A DNA stretch of 35,383 nt, taken from contig NMRA01000126.1 in the NCBI GenBank assembly GCA_002633005.1, forward strand, positions 392,963 through 428,345, in the 5' to 3' direction. Made by a program: the position numbers and the translations under genes. The stretch comes from Phoronis australis. Its lineage: Eukaryota; Phoronida; Phoronidae. Under the pieces are notes generated by a model that did no database searches, was not told the origin of the DNA, and saw only the letters and a list, made by a program, of their open reading frames with translations. Numbering within the stretch: position 1 is the first letter of the stretch; each line of letters begins with the position of its first letter. Shown here one piece after another: positions 13,401-21,463 of this stretch.

Positions 13401-16400
13401 ACTTCAACTCTCTTTAGTGCTATGTCAGTTTCTTATATCCCATGTTGACATCTCCCATACCATACCACAGTACTAGCCTACCTCCCTAGCCTCCATGGCC
13501 TTCCTCCTCTGCTCTTCCTTCTCTCGTTCCAACTCCCTCTGCCGCTGCATGTGCTTCTCCAGTTCCTGCTGCTTCTTTCGCTCTTGTTCCAACCTGGGAA
13601 CGAAATAAAGTTCATGCAGATTACACACACTCAAGGGTGAATTTTCAAGTTGCAATCCCATAATTTGAAACATCTTTCCTACACAACTCCAAGGATTTGA
13701 AAGTTTTTCTGGCCCTTGTTCAGGATTTTCCCACTGCATTGAAAAACATTCCAAACTAATGAAAATTCAAGGAACTCTTACAAGAGTTTCCAAAGTATGA
13801 AGGATACCTAATTTTCTCGCGTTTCTCCTGCTCCGCCCTTTCCTTAGCCAGGCGTGCCTCTTCCTCTTGCTTCTGCATATCACGCAACATCTGGCGACGC
13901 TTCTCCAGTTCTGCCTGACCTTTGTCAAAGTTCTCCTTCCTTTTGTCTTCAAACGTGACTAAACAAGCAGGAATATCCATGCATCAAAGGAATCTGCAGG
14001 CAATGACTGTGCAACACAACTTAAGGCAATTTTTCTTACTAATCATCCTAAAAACATTTTGCATTATGCCACTATGTGGATGTATAATGAGGCTGCACGA
14101 TGTCTGGTGATACATTCTTTCCCAATGCTACAAGAAGCAGCAGTAGTACTGTCAAAGTATGATCAATGCTGTCTCTTGCATGAATGGTTGGAAGGTAACA
14201 TTCAAGCATTCTGATTGGTTGAAAGTTGGGAAACATCCTGATGACTTGCAGATGCTAGAACAACAACAGACTAAATCTATGCATTCGTTTCTACTACTCA
14301 GTCAAGACTACAAGGCATCAAGCTCATTCCCAGACCATTTGTGTACAACAAATGTCCCGGGTACATGCATTGACGGCCATAGTTACACAAATTCTGCATG
14401 TCAATGAATCACCATCCTTGTACAGAGCCACTGCTCCACTGCGAAAGAGTGCCCTCTGGCGAAAGCAAATTAGTCAGTTATATTCCTTAAGGCACACTAT
14501 CAAAATGTAACAGTTACTATGAAACAAGTGACAAAATAATACAAAAATTAAGGCATGCAAAAGCTCAAACCGTTCAGATGCGCTTCGTAACTAGTCATCC
14601 CCATACTTGATTCAGGAAGTAACCAGCAATAAATTAGTGACAAAAACTTCATTCAATAGTCGAGCACTAACAGAAGGTGAACAATAACTTTACGAAATGA
14701 CAAGGCATGCATACCAGAAGAAGCCAAGTCATTGAGCGACAGGTTCAAATCGAGCTGAGGCATGGCGGCAACATTCATACTATTGGAACCACCTATAAGA
14801 CATGCAAGCAATTAGAACAACATTCATAGCATTCAATGTAACATAAAAACTGAAAAGCACGTGGCACTCAAGAGGCAATAAGCTAACTACCATAATGATA
14901 CATAGAACATGCTCAACAAACAACAGTGGTTAAGGAACTGTCTGGCTGATTCCATGGAATGATCTGTGATGGTTTAAAGGTACTTTAACAATGACAGAAA
15001 TGTGGCTTGGTTAAATGTTGCATCTACGGTTAAAAAGTTTATGTCAATTGTTCTGAAGTATAAAGCAGAAACTATACAATTCTCAAGTAGACCTGTTGAT
15101 CAAGCTACCATTGATGAGAATGAACAGCTAAAACTAGCCATAACGGCCACACAACATGCAAGCTCTGAACTGAAGAAGGGACAACTTCAACTTACAATAG
15201 ACAAAAGTGGGATACTGTTCAGTATTGACAGTTTTCCCTATAGAGGGCAGCAAAAATAAAAAGGAGAGAGAGGAGAATTAGCCTACTGCTGCGAAATGAA
15301 AGCAGAGTTTGTTACATGAACATCACCACTGACTGTTTGCCATTACTGCGGCAATTGATACTATAATCAATATTAGAAAGTACCAAGAAAGTGTAGAGCT
15401 CTTGCAAACACCTCCCCATAATTCAATTCCCCACCAATTTCTACAAATTTATACGAGCATAAGCCAATACCAACATTGACTTTTGATTCGTGTGATTCGT
15501 TAGCGGGTTGTCACTATGCATGATTGCATTTATAAAATGCATCTAAATGACTATTCTGCACGTAAAGGCTGTAAAACACCAAAAAACTGATCAATGGGTC
15601 CCATTGGCTTATTTTCACACTCCGCTGAGAATTTCATCAACTAGTTAAATTTTTACAGCATTTTTGTTAATGGGTGTAAAATTGCATCTTCGCAGAATGT
15701 CTAATTTCAATCAAACTGGCTCAAAGCTAACACAGAAACTTCTAAGAACTGCATGCTCCCACACTCAATCTAACCCAAATCATTCATGCTATTAGCAGCA
15801 AAGAACAAGACAATGGGTAAAACTCCCAATCGTCCACCTATATATTTACATAATATTCAATAAACATCAAAAGACGGACTTGCAGTTGAATACAGCATAC
15901 ACCCCGAGTCAAGATCATTTTCAGGCAACATGTAGCAAACACAGAACAGTAACTCGTGTACACTTTGGTTGACAATGCCTCACAGCAGCTTAGTAATGGA
16001 CATATTGTAGAGTCTTGCCCAGTGATCTAGGAACAAGGTACAACTCTCTGCATAGTACCAACAGAATGTACAGGAAGGGAGAGGAGCTTTTGCTGATACA
16101 CCACCAATGCTGATTTGCCATTTACCTGTCGACATCATTACTGGCTGCTGAGGGGGTGGAGCCTGCTGCTGAATGGAAGGGACTCCCACTGAGCCAGGCA
16201 GGCTGGTGTTGCTTTGTGACCGACCCCTCCTGAAGGTGGGAGGGATCAACTCAGCAGGCAGTCTGGAGGGCAGGACCACGCCTTGCTTTGCAGTATCAGC
16301 TAGGTGCATGGCTAGACAGAACTCTTCCTGGGTCAGCTTGCCGTCCATGTCAATGTCAGATAGCGTCCTGAAAGGAATCAATGAACTTGATAATTACACT

Positions 16401-19400
16401 TGACAGCATAACATTGAACAAGATCACTGAACATTAGCCTCATATGAATAAAAACAATATGGAACAATAAAGCTAGTTTCTTGCAACATTGTTACAAAAG
16501 CCTCTGCATATAAATCTCACAAATAACTGAGATGATTGAATGCAACCATTTTGGTGTTAATTTATTATCCATGTTTGCCTCAGTTAATCTGCATGTCCTC
16601 CAAGAGTAACATGTCCTTAAATGGCCTCATAAATTAACATGCATGACACTAAAATCAGTCTTGCATATTAAAAGACAAATAAATCAGCAGTCAGTTTTTG
16701 AATAGGTAGGCATATCTGCCATCAAACTCAAGATACAAGTCTTATAGAAGTCACTCCAACTAGACATCATAACCAGCACTATATCTTAAAATTTCTGATC
16801 AGCAAACCAATACATGTCTACTGCTTTGATGGAGCTGTGACTCCTTGTGTGTATGAATTGAACAAATTTTACTTGAAATATTTATTCTTGAAATCACTCT
16901 CTCACTGGAAATCACTTTTTTTAAATTCATCCGAGATCTCGAATACACTAAAGCTGGGAAATGAGATGGGTGATAAGTTCAAAGATAATACCACAGGTCA
17001 TACTAAAATCTTTCCATACATAGAACTGACAAAACACCTCTTCAACTCACCATATCTGGGCCAGTACAGGTTGTGGCAGGCCTGTCTGTTGAAGGATTGC
17101 CCGTGCCTCCACGCCTGTCAAGTAGTTTCGGCGAAACCTGTCATTGGCATTGAACATTTGGTTGTAACGCAGCTTGTTCTGGTGGGGTATGGCCCAGTCA
17201 CCTGAAGCCGAGCCTGCACGGTCACGCTCTCCCTGTACAGAGCCCGACCGCGCCCGGGCATCTTGGAAATTGGTGGTGCCACCTGCAGGCACACTGCCAG
17301 GTCCTCCTGAAAAGTAAAATGGAAAGTTTAAATACACTCTTTCTGCTCGACTTTATTTGAAAACATAAAACAAGTCAAAACACAAGTCAGTTTAGTTGAC
17401 GGTCTTTCATCATGTCTCGCACTTGAAAAATGAATCTAAAACACAGTTTTAGGGCCACAAGAAAGGCTGCAGAAATCATGGTTTCTATGCAAAATTATTT
17501 ATGTTAAATAAAAATGTGATGTTCAGCTTACTCATTAGTCCATTCTGCATAGCTCCTGCCTGGGCACTGGGGGTATTGAAACTGGCAGCACCAAAACCAC
17601 CCCCACCCATTGCAGGAGCTGAAGCCACTTGGTGAATTGGTGAAGCTGCAAGCACATAAACAGGTCTTAGGTTACTGCAAAATGATGCATCATTCAATTG
17701 TAAAATAACTTTTCTTAGCTACAAAACATGAAGCTCACAATCGTCTAGTTTGTAAACGGTGATGTTTAGGGTGGGTACTTATGCCCATGTACCCATATGT
17801 GAAACTGTACTTAAGTTTTTAACCTCCCATAAGCACCTACATTTGAATCACATTGAGTAAAACCAAGGAAGACCCTTAAAATATGTCACTTTAAGTTGAC
17901 TTGTCCATTACAAATGGCTGACACGAACATTTATTCAAAAGTTATTTTAAGATACAGCAGCTACAAGTTGGAATTTGCCGTCCTGGTAAACGGTGATAAG
18001 AGTATTTCGTAAGCAACGCCACCTACAATTTAAAATGTAATTTGAATGTAGCTTTTAAAGCAATGGTATTTCACAGCATTTTTCGAAACTGCAAACTCTA
18101 TGGCGATAATCTCCATTGTTGTACTGCGGGACAATCTAATGATTCCCGTAAAAACATCCAAGATGGCTACATGTCTGTGAAAGAATTTGCATTTTGTTTT
18201 TCACACACTCTGCCTGTCTTGACCACAAAAATTTGAAATAGGGCAACAACAGATGTCACTTTTAGCACCCATATAACACTAAAGAATTGTAGGTCGAATC
18301 TTTTTTTATTAAACTCCTAATCTTCAATGAAAAATATTAAAAGTGGACAAAAAATAGACAACAAGTTCAAGAGACATCTGCTTGTGTCCATATGCAAAGG
18401 TTAGGTAGTATGCAACTGCATGCAAAACACTTGAGGAAAAACTCTTTGAAAAATGCATTATTTTGGATTTAGGTGCATTAGTCGCAGTAATTGACAGAAC
18501 ATTCATCAATCACATTTGGTGTAAATTAAAATAAAGCAACTTAAGGTGCTTCAAAATAAAAGTTGAATTAAATATAATTCTTCCTTTAGACTTTGTCACA
18601 TTATGTATTACAACATGCTAAATCTTTTTAATCAGCAAACTCATTAAAGCCATGTAGGACTAGTGTGTGAATTTATCCAAATATCAAGACAATATATTTT
18701 CTGAAAGTAGGTATTAAAACTTGTAGAATTTGATTTTTGATTCTTTTAACCAATCTGCCATTAACTGGATCATGTGACCATGTGTTTCTGGTAGAAATTA
18801 GCTAAAATGAGAAGGTACATTAATAGCAAACTGAGTGTATCAATAATTGACCTAACTTCTTTTGATACAATGTTTAACACCAAATGCGTTGCTACACTTT
18901 TCCAAATTGTCATATCGTTTCCATTTAATGCAAGTTTTGATCGTTTCTAGTCAACAGCCCCTCATGCAAATGTGGAACATTTTTTAAACAATTCCTAACA
19001 CTGTTTTGGAGAACAGTGCATAAGGCACAGTTCGTGAAAGTTTCATCCGAGTCCAATCAGCCATTTTTTGAGATATGATATTCCGAAGTGAGCTAAATTT
19101 GGACATTTTTCTAACAGCCCTTCATAACTTTAAGGTAAATGTCTCTTACTCTGCATTGCATTAAATGTGCCAAATGCTGGACTAGGGTCAGACTTCAGAC
19201 TTGCCGGAAGGACCTTGGGCACATCAAAGCCCTGTAGTTTCTTCTTGATGAGAAAACAAGCAATGGAAAACTCCTTCCTGTCCATCTTGCCATCGGCATT
19301 CAGGTCAGCCAAACTCCTGAAATGACAATACTTTACAGGTAGTACGGTCTTCAACCATACCTGGCACCAAGGGGTCAGTTTCACTGAACATTTAACTTTG

Positions 19401-20695
19401 TGTCGCAACTTTACTTGGGACCAAAAAAGTCGGAAGTCATTTATTGTAACGGGCCCTAGTCAAGCAACTCTTATTTTATTCCAACTGTTACATTTTCAGT
19501 TGCAGGGCAGAATATTTAACAGATGCTCAAAATTAGATTTTGAGAAGATACTGCAAAATAGTAATAGGAACACAGGAATATTTATAGCATGGGAAGGAAA
19601 CCAGTCTTGTTGCCCAAATGTGTATACAGCATGACACAGTCACATGAAGTGTTCTTACATGAAAGCAGATGATAACCTAATCAAAACGAAAATACTTCTG
19701 TACGCATTTATTTAACACAGTGACCTGTTTTTATAGCCCTAACAGACTGAGAGAGTTTAAGGTCATGAGGCTTATCATGACTATTTTATATGTGGCCAAC
19801 TTTCCAGAACTTTCACTGGGACTACAGTGACATGCAATGCTCTATGCATCCATGGAAAAAATTGAAAAAGCTGAACTGACTTCCACAAGGAAATTAGTGG
19901 GCACTGTGTGAATTGATTTTCTATGTAAAAGTATGGGCTTGAAAACAAAATTCACTTTAAATACAAAACCCAAAAAGTTTTGCAAGGAATAGTAAAATGA
20001 TTTCTACAATCTATTGGTCAATATATTTCAATCTGTACCCTGGTAAGACATTTCGGTCAGTCATTTCTACAGCTATCACCAGGTGTTACAGTGTTCTTTG
20101 AAGAATGAGAAGGGGTACAAGGTATACTCATGGTGTGGTGGTTAGAGTGCTGGGATTATCACCTAAAGGTCACCAGTTCAAATCCCACCTCGTTCCAATG
20201 AAAGGTTTTTAGAAATCCAAAAATATTTGCTCATCACTGACCACCATAAGTATGCCACATACCTGAGCTCATTCTTCAAAGATTGTAGCAACAACTGATG
20301 ATGAACAGAGACCCACCAAAACCTCGTGCCAATCTACAATAGGCTAGAGGTTGGTGTAAATAGACCAGCAGATTTTAGCAATGTTACAGCACAGTGGTCT
20401 TAAGTAGTCAATTTCATTATTCACCTTGAACTGCAACTTAAGGTCATGATTTCATTATGTACATAATTGTGAAGACACCCATGACCTCACTAAATTCAAA
20501 TGCAAGACCAATAAGATGCACCCCCAATAAACACTGACCATATCTGACCCAGCACCGGGGCTGGCAGCCCTGACTGTAGAAAGAAGCCTCGTGCCTGGTC
20601 TCCGGTGACAAAGCCCATCGCTGGCTTGAGACTGAAGAACTGCGAGTCATGCTTCTGCCGGTCCTCTGCTGTGATGCGCCACGTCTCTGCACCAC
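1311..20695 (-). CDS. ITSN: Intersectin-family endocytic scaffold (partial, 18 exons)
   Basis: Overall gene model. Eighteen minus-strand exons join into 903 uninterrupted codons, with GT-AG at every intron and all 17 phases matching. Domain order in local residue numbers: EH1 ~3-95, Gly/Ala-rich linker ~107-150, EH2 ~170-260, Pro/Gln linker ~270-337, coiled coil ~338-715, Trp/Phe-rich segment ~715-772, SH3A ~785-844, Ser/Thr/Pro linker to 903. This order is diagnostic of intersectin. In the known family, EH domains bind NPF motifs (epsin and others), the coiled coil mediates dimerisation and Eps15 contact, and SH3 domains bind dynamin, synaptojanin and others at clathrin-coated pits. Both EH EF-hand loops look canonical. 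The gene is incomplete at both ends: the start codon lies above 20,695 and SH3B onward lies below position 1. Whether it is a long (DH-PH-C2) or short form cannot be seen. Family assignment is very secure; the symbol is by homology only. Confidence 0.96.
1429..2091. other. Intron without recognised content
   Basis: Short open frames here on both strands have no family resemblance and no fitting splice signals. I see nothing in it. Confidence 0.6.
2092..2252 (-). CDS. ITSN: Intersectin exon: C-terminal half of SH3A
   Basis: Acceptor AAATTCTTCTCCAG and donor AATAG|GTTAGT. It reads [20 protein letters not shown] and [13 protein letters not shown], matching the family SH3A second half (GEPGW, then G-WFPANY). 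Family Gly-Trp is read here as Gly-Phe before the FP. A linker follows. The two SH3A halves are separated by the 3.3-kb repeat-rich intron. Confidence 0.95.
2449..2556 (+). repeat. 18-bp minisatellite, six copies
   Basis: Unit ACACCCCGCTGTAGTTCT repeated six times with a few C/T and A/G changes. It sits in the intron between the two SH3A exons. Confidence 0.9.
2557..3839. other. Intron stretch without recognised content
   Basis: Several 60-100 codon open frames occur on both strands. None shows a family motif or coding exon signals. A lone CCAGTAGAGGGCAT near 3,571 resembles the CTCF-like word of the array that follows. Confidence 0.5.
3851..3900 (+). repeat. 25-bp perfect direct duplication at array edge
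   Basis: AAATACTAAAATTGCCACTA GAGGC occurs twice back to back (3,851-3,875 and 3,876-3,900). It carries a shortened form of the CCACTAG word found in the adjacent array. Confidence 0.85.
3876..5342 (+). repeat. Higher-order tandem repeat, ~452-bp unit of three ~150-bp monomers
   Basis: Three monomer types alternate, each holding a CCACTAG-G-GGC word at a fixed place. Type A (CCACTAGGAGGCGC) starts at 4,034, 4,484 and 4,937; type B (CCACTAGGTGGCGC) at 4,195, 4,645 and 5,098; type C (CCACTAGGGGGCAC) at 4,340, 4,791 and 5,243. Spacing inside a unit is 161, 145 and 145 bases, and same-type spacing is 450-453. Each monomer also has a 'caatttt(t)ca ... ggagatacag' style half. Copies are roughly 95% alike by eye, so amplification is recent. 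It lies in the intron splitting SH3A. Confidence 0.92.
5369..5427 (+). repeat. GGACGCC / GGAC-rich simple repeat
   Basis: CGGACGCC-type units collapse into (GGAC)n. It follows the last satellite monomer directly and looks like part of the same element's tail. Confidence 0.8.
5435..5470. repeat. Hairpin (17-bp arms) at the end of the satellite block
   Basis: Arms ATAATGCGTCCACATAT and ATATGTGGGCGCATAAT pair at 15 of 17 positions around a 2-base loop. The inner palindrome plus GCGCATAA recurs at 23,089-23,113. Confidence 0.8.
5512..5624 (-). CDS. ITSN: Intersectin exon: N-terminal half of SH3A
   Basis: Acceptor TTGTTTCTACAG and donor TTG|GTGAGT. It encodes [20 protein letters not shown] and DVVL: the ALYxF strand, RT loop with acidic DE, and the xxPGD turn of an SH3 domain. 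It lies just below the satellite array and its hairpin tail. Confidence 0.95.
5625..6384. other. Intron without recognised content
   Basis: No repeats or exon-like segments that I can support. Confidence 0.6.
6385..6606 (-). CDS. ITSN: Intersectin exon: Trp/Phe-rich segment before SH3A
   Basis: Acceptor TATTGTCCACACAG and donor AAAG|GTGCCT. After a last charged stretch ([20 protein letters not shown]) the 74-residue exon carries DAWSSAF, NVWGDDF and DSWATDF in a Ser/Gly/Thr/Asp background. Such Trp/Phe acidic motifs resemble clathrin-adaptor (AP-2) appendage ligands. In vertebrate ITSN1 a comparable Trp-rich AP-2-binding stretch sits between SH3A and SH3B. Reading and phase are firm; the adaptor-binding role is inferred. 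Confidence 0.92.
6801..7305. mobile_element. Non-autonomous hAT-like element
   Basis: Perfect 13-bp terminal inverted repeats CAGGGCTTGGAAT / ATTCCAAGCCCTG, flanked on both sides by TGACAG (6,795-6,800 and 7,306-7,311). The CAGGG terminus is typical of hAT elements. The usual duplication is 8 bp, so 6 bp is noteworthy. No transposase frame remains; a 16-base A run lies near 6,917. Confidence 0.8.
7681..7767 (+). repeat. 43-bp direct duplication
   Basis: The segment starting ACCTTTGTAGTGGCTAGTTT at 7,681 is repeated from 7,724 with one base change. It is intronic. Confidence 0.85.
7770..8030 (+). repeat. Dispersed intronic repeat, copy 1
   Basis: Shares AAATCACTTCTCATTTGAG, AAGGAACAA, TTTATAGTG and GGTCT-AAT words in order with the stretches at 9,715-9,930 and 12,150-12,415. 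Its first part resembles 24,075-24,140. No tRNA-like promoter is seen. Confidence 0.55.
8451..8566 (-). CDS. ITSN: Intersectin exon: end of coiled coil
   Basis: Acceptor TATTCTCCTAG and donor AAAG|GTGAAT. It encodes [20 protein letters not shown] and on, almost all Glu/Arg/Lys. It corresponds to the KLHEEEKLKREESVKKKDGEEK region of vertebrate intersectin. Confidence 0.92.
9181..9305 (-). repeat. 25-bp minisatellite that repeats a 5' splice site
   Basis: Five tandem copies of a 25-bp unit (plus strand TGTGACAACGTGCATCAATA CCTTA). On the gene strand each copy contains ATAAG|GTATTG. The GT dinucleotides lie at 9,301, 9,276, 9,251, 9,226 and 9,201. The first is the real donor of the 9,302-9,486 exon. 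Confidence 0.93.
9302..9486 (-). CDS. ITSN: Intersectin exon: coiled coil, with multiplied 5' splice site
   Basis: Acceptor TTTTGTTTCTAG. The exon encodes [20 protein letters not shown] through ELEQQRI, a strongly charged coiled-coil segment. Its donor AAG|GTATTG (GT at 9,301-9,300) is the first of five tandem copies of the same donor in a 25-bp minisatellite running into the intron. The frame meets a stop two codons into the intron, so only the first donor keeps the long protein. Confidence 0.93.
9715..9930 (+). repeat. Dispersed intronic repeat, copy 2
   Basis: Diverged relative of 7,770-8,030 and 12,150-12,415: shared words include AACAAATCACTT, TAAAGAACAA and GTGGTCTGAATCAAAGG in the same order. 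Confidence 0.5.
10364..10503 (-). CDS. ITSN: Intersectin exon: coiled coil
   Basis: Acceptor TTTCATTACAG and donor AAG|GTTTGT. It encodes [20 protein letters not shown] and on to [14 protein letters not shown]. The LQEID motif matches the vertebrate KLQEIDIFNNQLKEL segment. The donor GTTTGT is weak. Confidence 0.93.
10504..11366. other. Intron without recognised content
   Basis: A 71-codon frame on the minus strand (10,691-10,906) has no family motif. I see no repeats or exons. Confidence 0.55.
11367..11454 (-). CDS. ITSN: Intersectin exon: coiled coil
   Basis: Acceptor CACTCATTTCAG and donor T|GTAAGT. It encodes 29 codons plus one base: [20 protein letters not shown] and on to SNPL. It corresponds to the family's [23 protein letters not shown] stretch. 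Confidence 0.9.
11719..11859 (-). CDS. ITSN: Intersectin exon: coiled coil
   Basis: Acceptor GTTTTTTGTAG and donor TCG|GTGTGT. It encodes 47 codons, phase 0-0, starting [20 protein letters not shown]. This matches the family segment [21 protein letters not shown] that follows FELEAL. The donor GTGTGT is weaker than its neighbours. Confidence 0.92.
12150..12415 (+). repeat. Dispersed intronic repeat, copy 3
   Basis: Contains CACAAATCACTTCTCAC, GAGTAAGGAACAAACTC and TTTTATAGTG in the same order as copies 1 and 2. An internal near-duplication of 'aacttggct...gggtaaatccaact' occurs at about 12,210-12,285. Confidence 0.55.
12570..12719 (-). CDS. ITSN: Intersectin exon: coiled coil
   Basis: Acceptor CCGTTTCTAG and donor CTG|GTGAGT. 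It encodes exactly 50 codons, phase 0 on both sides. It reads [20 protein letters not shown] and ends IKFELEAL. The family's WERxR and FELEAL landmarks are both present. Confidence 0.95.
12915..13106 (+). repeat. 48-bp minisatellite, four copies
   Basis: Units begin at 12,915, 12,963, 13,011 and 13,059 with ATGAGCAGATATCGTCTCAA and differ at a few bases. The period is a multiple of three, so an open frame runs through all copies on the plus strand ([16 protein letters not shown] repeated). I treat it as intronic satellite rather than a gene. Confidence 0.92.
13482..13593 (-). CDS. ITSN: Intersectin exon: coiled coil
   Basis: Acceptor TTTCGTTCCCAG and donor GAG|GTAGGC. It encodes a pure charged helix starting [20 protein letters not shown], corresponding to the [21 protein letters not shown] region of vertebrate intersectin. 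Confidence 0.94.
13808..13958 (-). CDS. ITSN: Intersectin exon: start of central coiled coil
   Basis: Acceptor GCTTGTTTAG and donor AG|GTATCC. It begins [20 protein letters not shown], matching the highly conserved start of the intersectin coiled coil (VTFEDKK-RENFE in vertebrates). A charged Glu/Lys/Arg/Gln helix follows. Confidence 0.95.
13959..14714. other. Intron without recognised content
   Basis: No repeat, RNA or exon-like structure that I can support. Confidence 0.6.
14715..14792 (-). CDS. ITSN: Intersectin exon: short linker before coiled coil
   Basis: Acceptor GTCTTATAG and donor CTG|GTATGC. It encodes about 26 residues including [16 protein letters not shown]. Phase 1 on both sides fits the flanking exons exactly. 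Length and lack of recognisable domain make this the least conserved of the inner exons. It could be alternatively spliced: it is 78 bp, so skipping it would keep the frame. Confidence 0.82.
14793..16125. other. Intron without recognised content
   Basis: It holds an 85-codon plus-strand frame (15,002-15,259) without family features and a CTCF-like half word TAGAGGGCAGCA near 15,241. Otherwise I see nothing. Confidence 0.55.
16126..16367 (-). CDS. ITSN: Intersectin exon: C-terminal half of EH2 and Pro/Gln linker
   Basis: Acceptor TGATTCCTTTCAG and donor CAG|GTAAAT. It encodes [20 protein letters not shown], a canonical EF-hand loop, then the [12 protein letters not shown] segment characteristic of intersectin EH2 ends. 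A tail rich in Gln and Pro follows ([10 protein letters not shown]). Confidence 0.95.
16368..17050. other. Intron without recognised content
   Basis: The 122-codon plus-strand frame reaching to 17,205 overlaps the EH2 exon antisense and is a shadow. Nothing else is seen. Confidence 0.6.
17051..17306 (-). CDS. ITSN: Intersectin exon: linker and N-terminal half of EH2
   Basis: Acceptor ACTTTTCAG and donor TG|GTGAGT. A Gly/Ser/Arg-rich stretch leads into [20 protein letters not shown], then [19 protein letters not shown] and QIW. The exon boundary splits the same Trp codon as in EH1, showing that the two EH domains share an ancestral intron position. Confidence 0.95.
17532..17645 (-). CDS. ITSN: Intersectin exon: Gly/Ala/Ser linker between EH1 and EH2
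   Basis: Acceptor TATGTGCTTGCAG and donor A|GTAAGC. It encodes about 38 residues beginning [17 protein letters not shown], low complexity and probably disordered. Phase is kept on both sides. The assignment rests on position, splice signals and open frame rather than on sequence conservation, as this linker is variable in the family. Confidence 0.88.
17646..19149. other. Intron, possible old repeat
   Basis: AACAGCCC followed by TTCAT/CTCAT occurs near 18,953 and again near 19,113, about 160 bp apart. Between them is a 'gtttcatccgagtccaatcagcc...gagatatg' segment. It resembles in layout the ~150-bp monomers elsewhere. No gene is seen. Confidence 0.4.
19150..19316 (-). CDS. ITSN: Intersectin exon: C-terminal half of EH1
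   Basis: Acceptor TGTCATTTCAG and donor A|GTAAGA. It completes the split Trp codon and reads [19 protein letters not shown], an EF-hand loop with D, N, D, K, D and E at the calcium-ligand positions, then a lysine-rich helix and the LPASL segment seen at the end of intersectin EH1. It ends in a linker with one base carried forward. Confidence 0.95.
20129..20345 (+). mobile_element. tRNA-derived SINE
   Basis: Positions 20,129-20,198 have a tRNA-like head: box A-like TGGTGGTTAGAGTGCTGG and box B GTTCAAATCC (20,176-20,185) at the spacing of a tRNA gene. An unrelated ~150-bp body follows. The acceptor stem does not pair as in a working tRNA, so a SINE is favoured. The 3' end is uncertain. Confidence 0.75.
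20539..20695 (-). CDS. ITSN: Intersectin exon: N-terminal half of EH1
   Basis: Acceptor TTTTGTCCCACAG precedes 20,695 and donor TG|GTCAGT follows 20,539. The exon opens with the last two bases of a glycine codon, then [19 protein letters not shown] and the segment around [17 protein letters not shown]. It ends at QIW with the Trp codon split. The LP-x-x-x-L-x-x-IW core is the hallmark of the EH NPF-binding pocket. The phase (1 base carried in from upstream) means a 5' exon ending in G must exist. Confidence 0.95.
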
Positions 20696-21463
20696 CTGTG
20701 GGACAAAAGGGAGGCAGTGACAACCAGTGATACAATGTACTAGCTTTAAGTTAGTGCAAAATTAAAGTGAATTTCAAAAGTATAGAAGTCATTCAATCAC
20801 TCGTGCACAAAAAACATACCAGGTATTTTAAAAACAGTAATCGTATACTCGTTACCCACAAAAATAATTGTCAAAATTGTATTTTTCCAGAGGTTGGCTA
20901 TCTTCCTGCAAATACTGGACATTTTACTTCTTTTATGGCATACGGGTATCTTTAATAACCAAGCTAATAATAGCCTAAAATTCTCAAAGTATAATTATTT
21001 TTGCTGAGCCGTTTAACAAAATAAAGATTCACTTCTCTAACACATTGCGTTGCCAAATATGTGAAGAATACCCCCATGAACCTATGCTCGTAAAGCTGTC
21101 TGCAGTTAATGAGAAGTGGAGATAAATTTGTCCCGAGTTCAAAATAAAAACATGAAAATCACTGAGGTGCTGCACAGGCCATGAGAAGTATTATTTTTGG
21201 TTTAATTAATCTATATGACTGTGGTGAGAATGATTATCTTGTTTAACAGTAGGAAAAGTGATTTTGATGTTATGTACACAGTAATTCAGAACATTTTGTC
21301 CTTAAAGAATGAAGTTTTTGCCTTGCATACATCCTCCGAAATGCATTGAACCAAGTTAAAAAACAAGATCTAAAAATAACTTATATTTTCAAAATTCAAG
21401 CTATAAACATCATCAGATAAATAGACGAATGAAGGAGCTAGTTAGGTTTGTTGTGTTATTTGG

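Noticed and set aside
20129-20198. tRNA gene
   Set aside because: Box A and B are present but the arms do not pair as a functional tRNA and a SINE-like body follows.
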